Origin: Pseudomonas parasichuanensis
GTDB taxonomy: Bacteria; Pseudomonadota; Gammaproteobacteria; Pseudomonadales; Pseudomonadaceae
NCBI RefSeq assembly: GCF_021601385.1
Contig: NZ_BQHO01000003.1
Span: forward strand, 218,204 to 282,203
Direction: 5' to 3'
Length of the DNA stretch: 64,000 bases
Numbering within the stretch: position 1 is the stretch's first letter; every line of letters starts with the position of its first letter. The notes below the pieces were generated by a model. The model did no database searches. It saw nothing but the letters and a program-made list of their open reading frames with translations, and was not told where the DNA came from. The translations under genes and the position numbers were made by a program. This document shows positions 1 through 7,543 of this stretch, piece by piece.

Positions 1-1431
1 CATGGGCCGGCGCCGTGTCGGAAATGGCGGGTGCGATGCCATCGCCCATTTCGTCGCCCAGCACGGCATTGCCGCCGGTAGTCACCATGGCCGCAGTGAT
101 TCGCTCGCGCGTCAGGTATGTCACGTGCGAGTGCGCGCCCGCCGCCGAGGTCCCCCCGGAGTGAGCGTGTTCGATGTTCTGGCTGCCCTGGTCGGTGAAC
201 AGGAGGCGACCGGGGTCGACGTTGCGGCCATCGGACCAGCCGCGATCGAAGTAGCCCCGGTCATCGGGCAGGTTGAAGGTGGTCGAGCCATCACCGGCGC
301 CGAACTGGGTACCGATGACTGCAAACAACCGTGCATAGGTCACCCGCGACACTGCCGCGCCATTGCGCTTCAGCCAGCCTGCCGGCGGCGTGCTCATGGC
401 GAAGTGGGCGACATGGCCAGCGGTCAGGCCGGCAATGGCGTTCACCTGTTCGACGGTGGCCTTCCTCGACAACTCGTTGACCATCGTGGCGGCAAAATTC
501 GGGTCATTGCCGATGGCCGCCGCCAGTTCGTTGAGCTGATCCAGCGCCGCCGGCGCCGACCCGACCAGGGCTGCCACCGCATCCGTCACGGCCTTGGAGA
601 CTTCACCCTTGGTGAAGACTTCGCTCTTGGTGTACACATCAGTGATGCCATAACCCGCCACGGTGCTCGGATTGCTCGCCGCCACAACCCGACCGTACTT
701 GTCGACCTGCACACTTCTGTAGGTATCTGCTGTTACCCCGGTACGACCGAAGGCCATTTCGAAGGCCAGCGCCGACACACCCAAGGTAATCGGCGCATCG
801 CTCACCAGCTGCCAGGCACTGTCAGCGTTGGCCATGCCCTTTTCGACCAGTACGAACAGGCCCGGGTTGACCTTGGCGCCGGTGTCCGCATCAGGGCAGC
901 GGGTCCACGGGCCACCCGCAACGACCTGATACAGCCCGTTGTCCTTGGCCGCTGCCTGGTCCTTGACCAGCACTCGAGCCCCTGCCTGCAGCGCAATGCC
1001 GTCCACCGCCTGCAGCCCGCTCAGGGTGATGGCCGCGGTGGTCGCAACCAGCACCGAGTGCTTGAAGTCCTGCTTGGCCAATTCCTCGGTCACCCACTCT
1101 CGGGTGGCGAGGACCACGGCTGGGTCGATCTTCAGCTGCACGTTGCTGGCACTGCTGACCACCAGGTTCATGCGAACGACCTGAGTCCGCCCCGAGCCCT
1201 GGTTGAGCAGCGGCTTGTAGGTGGGCGCGCAGTTGGCCACGGCAATCATGTCGCCATCGGAGTCATACAGCGCGATCTCGCGGATCCAGCGGCCACCGAC
1301 CTCAGCCGGGATGACCTGCTCGGCGATGATGATTGCGCTGTTCTTGTCATCCACCTTGAGCTGGTTCAAGGGGGCACGGCGCCATTCGTTGATCAGGCTG
1401 GTCTGGGTGGCGTTGGGCGTGGGGTCGGTAC
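1..1431 (-). pseudogene. Tail fibre (collar-domain) gene, 5' truncated and cut by window edge
   Basis: Translating the minus strand from about 1429 down to base 1 gives one uninterrupted frame of about 475 residues. It begins inside the N-terminal domain of a P2/Mu-type tail-collar fibre (TDPTPNATQTSLINEWRR, then an EVGGRWIREIALYD block). Later come repeats of the fibre shaft and a phage tail-collar domain (PPAGWLKRNGAAVSR, then FNLPDDRGYFDRGW at about 270-230), with an H-x-H pair near 170 typical of fibre tips. In this family about 40-50 residues normally precede the first visible residues. Here they are missing, there is no start codon or ribosome site, and the frame is joined out of register to the end of baseplate J. 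The 3' end lies outside the window. Recognition is by motifs; loss of the start is seen directly. Confidence 0.85.
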
Positions 1432-2054
1432 GGCAGGATCTCGGCACTGCGCACCGTCACCCGGTCGGCGACCGGGCGAACATCATCGTCGCTGAGGTAG
1501 GCCGCGACCTGGGCCAACAGTCCGGGGCTGGCGGTGCCGTCACCGTCCAGGCTGAGCACGGTGATGTCCACCACCGCGGGCGACGGGCTTTCCGCGGTGG
1601 CGTCGGCCACCTGCCCCGATGCGTTGCGGGCATGCAGGATGTAGCTGTTGCGCGGGCCGGCGGTAGTCAGGCCTTCATAGACCAGCTGCACCCGCTCGCG
1701 CAGGGCATCGTCGGACTCGAACGCCGCCTCGACCGGTGGCACACTGCTCTGGTTCGCCGCCCGGATCACCAGCCGTTGCAGGCCGACATTGGCGGCCAGG
1801 TGTTCAAGGTCGCTGCCTTCGGCGTAAGCCAGCAGCAACGCCTTGGCGGCATCGTTGATCCGCGCCCGATTGAGCAGCGTGCGGTAGGCCCCCACCTCCA
1901 GCAGCTTGGTGACCGGATCGCTTTCCAGGGAGGCGGTCCAGCGTTCGCCCAACAGGGTACGAAAGCTGGTCTGGTCCTCTCTGTACACCGCCTCGAAATC
2001 AAGGTCTTCAAGCAGTTGCGGGGCTGGCAGTTTGGACAGGTCGACCTGGCTCAT
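1347..2054 (-). pseudogene. Baseplate assembly protein J, 3' end lost in a deletion
   Basis: This is P2 gpJ/Mu gp47-like, forming the wedge of a contractile-tail baseplate. The start (MSQVDLSKLPAPQ) overlaps the gpW stop by 4 bp, the usual arrangement. Residues 1 to about 206 follow the family (LLNRARINDAAKALLLAYA, RNSYILHARNASGQVADA, then VRPVADRVTVRSAEI). After that the frame turns into an unrelated tail of about 28 residues that is only the fibre gene read in the wrong frame. Family members are about 300 residues, so roughly the last third is gone, together with the whole of gpI that should follow. The protein is probably non-functional. Confidence 0.85.
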
Positions 2055-2377
2055 ACGGTCACCTCCACCAGCACTTCGTCACCCAGATAGCGACCGCCCA
2101 ACGCCAGGTTGACCTGGCCGTCGAGCACTGCCACCACCCTGACCCGCTCCAGTGCCAGGCGGGGTTCCCAGCGACCGAGCGCCCGGGCGACTTCGGCCTG
2201 CACGGCGCTTTTCCAGCCGTCATTGACCGGCAGGTCGACGTAGCGGCGCAACTGGCTGCCGTAGTCGGGGCGCATGCGTCGGCTGCCCAGCGGCGTGCCG
2301 AGGATGTCTTCGATGGATTGACGCAAGTGAGCGATGCCGCTCAAGGGCTGCCCCGTTCGGCGGTCCATGCCGATCAT
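2051..2377 (-). CDS. Baseplate protein W (GPW/gp25 family)
   Basis: A 108-residue lysozyme-fold baseplate wedge protein of the GPW/gp25 family, acting with J and V in a contractile tail. The sequence has the family hallmarks: GSRRMRPDYGSQLRRYVDLP at about 31-50 and the GWKSAVQAEVARALGRWEPR helix at 54-73. The ATG at 2377 is preferred over a much longer upstream frame because it has a strong GGAGGTG ribosome site a few bases upstream and gives the normal family length. Its stop overlaps the J start by 4 bp. It appears intact, although both its neighbours J and V are damaged. Expression would depend on read-through from the sheath transcript. Confidence 0.88.
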   Translation of the reverse strand: MIGMDRRTGQPLSGIAHLRQSIEDILGTPLGSRRMRPDYGSQLRRYVDLPVNDGWKSAVQAEVARALGRWEPRLALERVRVVAVLDGQVNLALGGRYLGDEVLVEVTV

Positions 2378-2490
2378 GGTGCACCTCCGGTATCGGGCAC
2401 ATCCCGCAGTTGGATATGCATGGCGTTCTCCAGATGTGAGAAAGCCTGCGTCGTTGCTTGCAGTGCAGGTGAGCACACAAGGCCGGCAGG

Positions 2491-2676
2491 CTATCGAGTC
2501 GAAAGAAGGGGCGCAGCGGGCTGCGCCGGCAAGTCGCTCCCAGGCGATCGCTCGAGGCTCGTGGCCTTCGCATGATTGAGTGTTCCGCAACGGGAACATT
2601 TGATCTGGAGCTCGATGAAGCCAGCGGTACGGGCGAGTAACCGCGCGCAGTTGCCACAACGAAAGTCCTTGAGCAT
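2491..2676 (-). CDS. Com-like small zinc-finger protein
   Basis: A 61-residue protein starting MLKDFRCGNC, with two CxxC pairs at about 7-10 and 27-30 that would hold one zinc ion. This matches the Mu Com family. In Mu, Com binds the mom mRNA and opens its ribosome site so that the DNA-modification protein can be translated. Related small Com-like genes sit between V and W in several Pseudomonas tail clusters, as here. No mom-like gene is visible in this window, so its target is unknown. The C-terminal 20 residues are low in complexity and may not matter. About 110 bp without a gene separate it from W. Confidence 0.75.
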   Translation of the reverse strand: MLKDFRCGNCARLLARTAGFIELQIKCSRCGTLNHAKATSLERSPGSDLPAQPAAPLLSTR

Positions 2677-2709
2677 CGGTGTGCCTCCCTGGCAGCGGTT
2701 GGAGTGGAT

Positions 2710-3117
2710 TCAATGCTTGTGATTGGCGGTATTGCCCGCCGTATCGATGATTCGCCCGCCACCGTTGATATCGCCGCTGACCGTCAACGCGCCGTTGATG
2801 GCGACAGTGCCGGTCAAGGTGATCGAGGCGGCATCCAGCGTAATGGCGTTGTCGCTGACCACGAGCGTGGTTGCGCCGACCTGGACGGTTGCCTTGCCAC
2901 TGGGCAACTGAATGTCGTAGCGCCGGGCCTGCCAGTCGTAGCTCAGTGAACCTCCGTCGTCGAAACGCCAGACCTCGACGTGCTCGCGGTTGTCCGGGGC
3001 CCCGCCGGCGTTGCCATACAACCCTGGCACGAAGGTGCCCTGGGCCGGCTCGCCCTGAAAGCTAACGCCATCCACGAACAGGTTCAGGTTGGCCAGGGTT
3101 TCGGGAATCATTGCCAT
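2710..3117 (-). pseudogene. Tail tube / spike V chimera created by an in-frame deletion
   Basis: The 135-residue frame starts exactly like a contractile-tail tube protein (gpFII family: [20 protein letters not shown]) and sits directly after the sheath gene, where the tube gene belongs. From about residue 23 the sequence switches to the back half of baseplate spike protein gpV ([28 protein letters not shown]). The beta-helix repeat follows, then a C-terminal HKH that resembles the iron-binding HxH apex of gpV spikes. Both parents are normally longer (tube about 170 residues, gpV about 180-230). Everything between them in an intact phage is missing: the rest of the tube, the tail chaperones, tape measure, U and D proteins, and the front of V. 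The join near 3046-3054 is in frame. Confidence 0.82.
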
Positions 3118-3129
3118 GTGCTTCGCTCC

Positions 3130-4296
3130 TTAAGCGACGGTGTCGAGGACTTCGGACAGGAATTGCTTGGTGATCTCGACGCGGAAGTTGGGGTTCTCAG
3201 CCGGCGGCACGTCGGTAAAGCGGATGTTCCAGTACACCTTGCCCTGCTCCAGCTGGCTGGCCGTGTTGAGCACTTGGTCGGCGTAGACTTCAAAGTTGAT
3301 GATTGCGCCCTGATTTTTCAGGTCGCGCATGAACGCCTGCAGGCCCTCGGTCACGTCCTTGACGTACGTGGCCGTGATGGAGCGATCGACCGCCCACTTG
3401 TGCCCGTAGAGGATCGCGTCCATCACGATGTCCATGGTCCGCACGCGGGTGACGAACGCCCACTTCGGATCGCTCGACAGCGTGCGGTTGCCCCACAGGC
3501 GGTAGCCGTCGTCGCGGATGATGGTGGTCACGTTGGCGTTGTTCAGCAGGTTGGCGCGGCAGGTCTCGTCGCCATCGAGGAACTCGATGGGCCGCGAGGT
3601 ACCGGTGATGCCGACGAACTCCTTGTTCGAGGGCGAGGCCCAGAAGCCGTACTCGGCGTCGGTCCAAGCGAACAGGCCGGCAACCCAGGCCGAGCTGGGC
3701 GCGTTCACCGTCGCGCTGACGTCGGTGTCCCACAGCTGCACGCCAGGATCGACCAGGTAAGCACGCTTGGCACCGAATTCGCCGGCATAGGCGATCGCCG
3801 CCTCGTCGGTGGTGTTCGGGCCATCGATGATGGCGATGCCGCGCAGCTTGTCGGCCAAGGCCACCAGCGCGGTGCCGACGGCCTGGGTGGCGCTGTGCTT
3901 CGGCGTGACCAGCAGCCGCGGCTGGGCGTTGAAACGGCTCTTGCCGTCGAGCAGTGCCTGCAGGCCTGTACGCTGCCCGCCCGCCTTCACACCGCCGATG
4001 ATCGCCGAGGTCTGCTCGGCAGCATCTTCGAGCTTGGCCACACCGCAGGCGACGATCACCGCCTTGGCGCGTGTGTAGATGGCGCGGCAGGCCTTGGTGA
4101 TCGCGGCGTTCTCGCCAAAGGCTGCCACCGCCTCGCGCTCGCTGGTGATCAGCACCAGGTCGTTGGCTTTGGCGGTGACGCCAGGCCCTTCAGTGAAGGT
4201 ATCGACCAGGCCGATGATCGAGGACGACGGCAACGCGATCGAGCGCGCTCCGGTGTCGACGTTCGTTACGGTAACGCCGTGGAAAAAACCGCTCAT
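3130..4296 (-). CDS. Contractile tail sheath protein (FI family)
   Basis: At 388 residues this is close to P2 gpFI (396) and looks complete. The N-terminus (MSGFFHGVTVTNVDTGARSI) and C-terminal domain (VYWNIRFTDVPPAENPNFRVEITKQFL) match the sheath family, whose subunits form the contracting outer tube. The mid-region GYRLWGNRTLSSDPKW (about 270-285) is also characteristic. The ATG at 4296 has a GGAG ribosome site upstream. The next gene should be the tube protein, and the tube N-terminus does follow 12 bp later, but it is fused to gpV. Two terminator-like hairpins lie just upstream, so transcription would need read-through. Confidence 0.93.
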   Translation of the reverse strand: MSGFFHGVTVTNVDTGARSIALPSSSIIGLVDTFTEGPGVTAKANDLVLITSEREAVAAFGENAAITKACRAIYTRAKAVIVACGVAKLEDAAEQTSAIIGGVKAGGQRTGLQALLDGKSRFNAQPRLLVTPKHSATQAVGTALVALADKLRGIAIIDGPNTTDEAAIAYAGEFGAKRAYLVDPGVQLWDTDVSATVNAPSSAWVAGLFAWTDAEYGFWASPSNKEFVGITGTSRPIEFLDGDETCRANLLNNANVTTIIRDDGYRLWGNRTLSSDPKWAFVTRVRTMDIVMDAILYGHKWAVDRSITATYVKDVTEGLQAFMRDLKNQGAIINFEVYADQVLNTASQLEQGKVYWNIRFTDVPPAENPNFRVEITKQFLSEVLDTVA

Positions 4297-4315
4297 ACAA
4301 AGTCTCCAGATACGA

Positions 4316-4336
4316 AAAAGCCCCGCAATGCGGGGC
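4316..4336 (-). terminator. Intrinsic terminator just upstream of the sheath gene
   Basis: On the minus strand a GCCCCGC/GCGGGGC stem with a 3-base loop is followed by TTTTTC. It ends only about 20 bp before the sheath start codon, leaving no room for a promoter in between. Confidence 0.75.
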
Positions 4337-4353
4337 CTGGGTGCAGCGGAAAA

Positions 4354-4379
4354 GAAAACGCCCTGTCAGTGCAGGGCGT
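4354..4379 (-). terminator. Second terminator hairpin in tandem
   Basis: The minus strand reads ACGCCCTG, a 6-base loop, CAGGGCGT, then TTTTC. It lies between the small chaperone-like gene and the first terminator, giving two stops in series. Confidence 0.7.
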
Positions 4380-4390
4380 CATTGAACCCA

Positions 4391-4630
4391 CTACAAGGCA
4401 AGCGCCTGGTCGAGCGTGAGGGCCGACAGCTCAACGAACGAAAGCCCACTCAAATCGCACTCCGGCACATCACGCAAAGCCTTCTTCTGCTCAGCAATGA
4501 CAGTGGTATCGCTCCCAGTTTCCAGCGCACGCACATATGCAATGTCCAGCTCAGCAAGCCTAGGGTCACGCTCCTGGCGAAGCCGGTCACGCACGATGGT
4601 TTCGGCCTTTTCGCGGTTGATCGTGATCAC
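4391..4630 (-). CDS. Small phage tail-assembly-chaperone-like protein
   Basis: A 79-residue protein starting MITINREKAETIVRDRLR. The pattern (basic helix, ERDPRLAELDIAYVRALE, AEQKKALRDVP) is that of small Pseudomonas phage proteins usually annotated as tail-assembly chaperones or XkdW-like. I recognise the pattern, not a proven function. Its start lies inside the 3' end of the protease-like fragment, and it is followed by two tandem terminators, so it may have been the last gene of an operon. It could be intact but orphaned by the neighbouring deletions. Confidence 0.6.
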   Translation of the reverse strand: MITINREKAETIVRDRLRQERDPRLAELDIAYVRALETGSDTTVIAEQKKALRDVPECDLSGLSFVELSALTLDQALAL

Positions 4631-4890
4631 GCCTCACCCCCTTGGGTAGTTGCGCCCTGACCTTCTCCGGCTCGTCATCGGCCGGCGGCAAACTGTTGTT
4701 GATCTCGAAGCCCTTGCCGGCGCTGACCAGCTTCTCGAACAACCGCGCCCGCACCGCTTCGGCATCCAGGCCGGCGGCTACGTATTCCTTGGTCAATTCA
4801 GGCAAGCGCGCCGCGACGCAGAGATCGTGAACCCCCTTGGCCTTCGTCAGCGCGGCTTGCACCGTCGCCTTGTCGGCCAGCTTGGTCGAA
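4587..4890 (-). pseudogene. C-terminal fragment of a phage head protease-like gene
   Basis: Only the last ~100 residues are recognisable (KLADKATVQAALTKAKGVHD, then LPELTKEYVAAGLDAEAVRA, FEINNSLPPADDE). They resemble the C-terminal tail of phage ClpP/S49-type prohead proteases. The catalytic part is absent: going further 5' the frame enters sequence that is coding for the methyltransferase on the other strand. The assignment to a protease rests on the helical tail pattern and the EIxNxLPP motif, so it is moderate. That a 5' truncation occurred between about 4870 and 4905 is well supported, because the opposite-strand gene is truncated at the same place. Confidence 0.5.
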
Positions 4891-6486
4891 GCGATCGTCG
4901 GCAACCTGCAGGCCGACTGGCAGTGCATTGGCGGCGTCGATGTCGACCCCGCCGGGCTGGCTGACTTCGAGCGCTTGTCTGGCGTGAAGGGAACACTGAT
5001 CGATCTTTTCACCCGCGACCAATACATCCGCTTCCATGGCAAAGAACCGCCACCAGGATGGCGGGAAGCCACGCCGGAGGACATCCGCCGCGCTGCTGGC
5101 GGACAGCGTCCCGATGCCGTGTTCATCAGCTCTCCGTGCAAGGGCGCAAGTGGCCTGTTGTCCGAGTCGATGAGCCTCACTCCCAAGTACCAAGCCCTGA
5201 ACGAACTGACCTTGCGCTGCATCTGGCTGTTCGGCGAGGCCTGGAAGGATGACCCCGTGCCGCTGCTGGTGTTCGAGAACGTCCCCCGCCTGGCCAGCCG
5301 CGGCCGACACCTGCTGGACCAGATCGGCGCACTGCTCAGCCACTTCGGCTATGCGGTTGCCGAGACTACCCACGACTGCGGGGTGATCGGTGGTCTGGCT
5401 CAGAGCCGCAAACGCTTCCTGCTGGTAGCTCGCCACGTCGAGAAAGTGCCACCGTTCCTGTACGAGCCAGAGAAGAAGAACCTACGCGCTGTCGGCGATG
5501 TCCTCGGGCGCATGCCGCTGGCCGGCGATATCGAACAGGCCGGCCCGATGCACCGGGTACCGGCCCTGCAGTGGAAGACCTGGGTTCGCCTGGCCCTGGT
5601 CGAAGCAGGCAAAGACTGGCGCAGCCTGAACGACCTGTCGATCGAGGATGGCTACCTGCGCGACCTGATCATCGTGCCCCAGTTTCGCGACGGCTTCCTG
5701 GGCGTACACGACTGGGCCGAGTCGGCTGGCACCGTGGCGGCCCGCAGCGGGCCAACCAATGGCAAGTTCTCGGTTGCCGACCCGCGAGCCAAGGCCGGGG
5801 CCCTGCAGTACCAGCAGTACGGCGTGCGGCGCTGGCAAGACACCAGCGGCGCTGTGATAGGCGTCAAGAGCCCAGGCCAAGGGACGTTCAGCGTTGCTGA
5901 CCCTCGGCGGGCGGGTAACGGCTTCGGCAAGTACCTGGTAACACCATACGCCAGCTCGGCCGGCACAGTGATCGCCGGAAGCACCACTGGGCAAGGCGCA
6001 TTCGCTGTTCAGGACCCGCGCCCGGGCATGCGTCGCACCAAGGGAGATGCCTACCTGACCGGTGGCCATTACGGCGTGGTCCCATGGTCTGGCCCGGCCG
6101 GCGCGGTCTCCGCCAGCGCCATGCACGACAACGGGCGCTGGAGCGTTGCAGATCCACGCCTACCAGAAGCAAACGACCGCCTCACCTGCGTTATCGAATC
6201 GCTCGACGGCACCTGGCACCGGCCTTTCACCACCCTGGAACTGGCTGCTCTGCAAAGCCTGGTGGAGCCCGAGGAACAACTGGAACTCGATGGCCTGAGT
6301 GATCAGGCCTGGCGCGAGCGAATCGGTAATGCGGTGCCGCCGGCCGCAGCGGAAGCAATTGCCCACGTGATGGGCACCACCTTGCTCCTGGCTGCCCAGG
6401 GCGAAACCTTCATGCTCAGCAGCATACCGATCTGGGTCCGCCCCATTGCCGTGGGCCTGAGCGTCGCACAGCGGGAGGCAGCATGA
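4837..6486 (+). pseudogene. C5-cytosine DNA methyltransferase lacking N-terminal SAM motif I
   Basis: This 549-codon frame encodes most of a phage-type DNA (cytosine-5) methyltransferase. The motif IV SPCKG carries the catalytic Cys (about residue 101, PCK rather than the usual PCQ). Motif VI is ENV at about 147-149, motif VIII QSRKR at about 189-193, motif IX-like FTTLELAALQSL, and motif X GNAVPP at about 497. Motif I, the glycine-rich FxGxGG SAM-binding loop expected at the very N-terminus, is missing. The frame opens with only a TTG after a stop at 4828-4830, has no ribosome site, and its first residues overlap the protease-like fragment on the other strand. Residues ~293-455 hold four related modules with the core FSVADPR. 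It is most likely inactive. The stop overlaps the next start. Confidence 0.85.
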
Positions 6487-7004
6487 GCCGCACTCAACAC
6501 ATCATCTTCACCGCGACCTCGCTTGAGCACGCACTTTCATCAGTTCGCCACCTCCACGACATGAGCACAGAGCTGATCGCCCAAGAGGTGTTCCGGCAGA
6601 TGTCGGAGCTAGCCGCTTATCGACTGACACCAATGACCATCTGGTGTGGCTCAGGCGGGCTGTACCAATCAAAGCTAGATGCGACCCGTAACGGCGAGCA
6701 ACAGATCGACTCAGCCATTCTGGTCGAAACTCCGGATCTCGCAGATCTGGCCGTCGACATGAACGACGCGCAGGACGCCATGAGGGCAGCTGACTTTGCC
6801 AATCGCCGATACTCCGCAGCAGTCCAGCACACATACCCCAAGGGGGCCAAAGTGCTGGCCGATGTAGGAGGCCATCTCATTACCGTGGAAATCACTGGTC
6901 ACGGTGCTTATTGGAGCAGGCCAGGCGAGCTTTTCGGCACCAATGTGAAAACCGGGAAGGCCAGGCACTTCCACCATAGACATGTTCTGGAGGTGCAGCC
7001 ATGA
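6483..7004 (+). CDS. Phage protein of unknown function (173 aa)
   Basis: I do not recognise a domain. The start (MSRTQHIIFTATSLEHALS) overlaps the methyltransferase stop by 4 bp (ATGA), and its stop overlaps the next start by 4 bp, so it is translated as part of the lysogeny-side operon. The front half is helical with acidic stretches. The C-terminal ~60 residues (KGAKVLADVGGHLITVEITG ... GTNVKTGKARHFHHRHV) look like a small beta-barrel of the kind found in many phage accessory proteins that bind nucleic acid or other proteins. That last point is only an impression. Confidence 0.75.
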   Translation: MSRTQHIIFTATSLEHALSSVRHLHDMSTELIAQEVFRQMSELAAYRLTPMTIWCGSGGLYQSKLDATRNGEQQIDSAILVETPDLADLAVDMNDAQDAMRAADFANRRYSAAVQHTYPKGAKVLADVGGHLITVEITGHGAYWSRPGELFGTNVKTGKARHFHHRHVLEVQP

Positions 7005-7543
7005 ACAACACCAATCAAATGCTCTGCGTGCCCCGCGAACTTTTGGAGCAAGCCCTCGACGCAGCAGCTGCAGTTGGCATGCAGGACGTTGCTGACGAAC
7101 TGGATCGCATCCTGACGCCAACGGCCAAGCAGCACGGGGTAGGGCCAGTGGCGTTGCCTGCGCGAATGCCAACCGGAAACATCACAGAACCCCACCATCC
7201 GTGGGCGCCTGGCGTGCGTGAAGGCTGGAACAAGTGCTTGGATGAAGTCGCCAAACTCGGGCCACTCTTCGCCCGCCCCCATCTCGCCGAGCAGGATGCG
7301 CTGCTGCCACCGGTGGAGGGCAACCTTCTCCCATCAATCGGCAGCGAAGCGCTGATCTACCTTGCTCGCGAAAACAAGTGGGTAGAGCACACCGTGGTCG
7401 GCTATTACGTTTGGGAAAACCATCGCCCGGACCCAAGCGTGCACCGCGTTTTCGTTCGCGTTCGCGACCACCAGGGCCACCTAAACGCACGCATGCTTGG
7501 CGATATACGCCCGGTCGACGCCGCTCTGGAGTGCAAGCCATGA
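7001..7543 (+). CDS. Phage protein of unknown function (180 aa)
   Basis: The N-terminal ~35 residues (MLCVPRELLEQALDAAAAVG, then ADELDRIL) form a short helical module common at the start of Pseudomonas phage early proteins. The C-terminal ~70 residues (EGNLLPSIGSEALIYLAREN ... HRVFVRVRDHQGHLNARML) resemble DUF551-like or small beta-rich phage domains, but I cannot name a family with confidence. It is coupled by 4-bp overlaps on both sides to its neighbours. There are no catalytic motifs or membrane segments. Confidence 0.72.
   Translation: MNNTNQMLCVPRELLEQALDAAAAVGMQDVADELDRILTPTAKQHGVGPVALPARMPTGNITEPHHPWAPGVREGWNKCLDEVAKLGPLFARPHLAEQDALLPPVEGNLLPSIGSEALIYLARENKWVEHTVVGYYVWENHRPDPSVHRVFVRVRDHQGHLNARMLGDIRPVDAALECKP

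Noticed and set aside
1347-1440. Programmed frameshift joining J and fibre
   Set aside because: J and fibre are not a natural fusion; gpI and the ends of both genes are missing, which fits a deletion.
2-1495. 497-codon plus-strand open frame at the left edge
   Set aside because: Antisense of the tail-fibre gene; the minus strand gives collar-domain and fibre motifs.
1-4890. Functional R-type tailocin
   Set aside because: The locus is a known tailocin hotspot, but tube, tape measure and J are broken and integrase/excisionase are present, so this is a decayed prophage.
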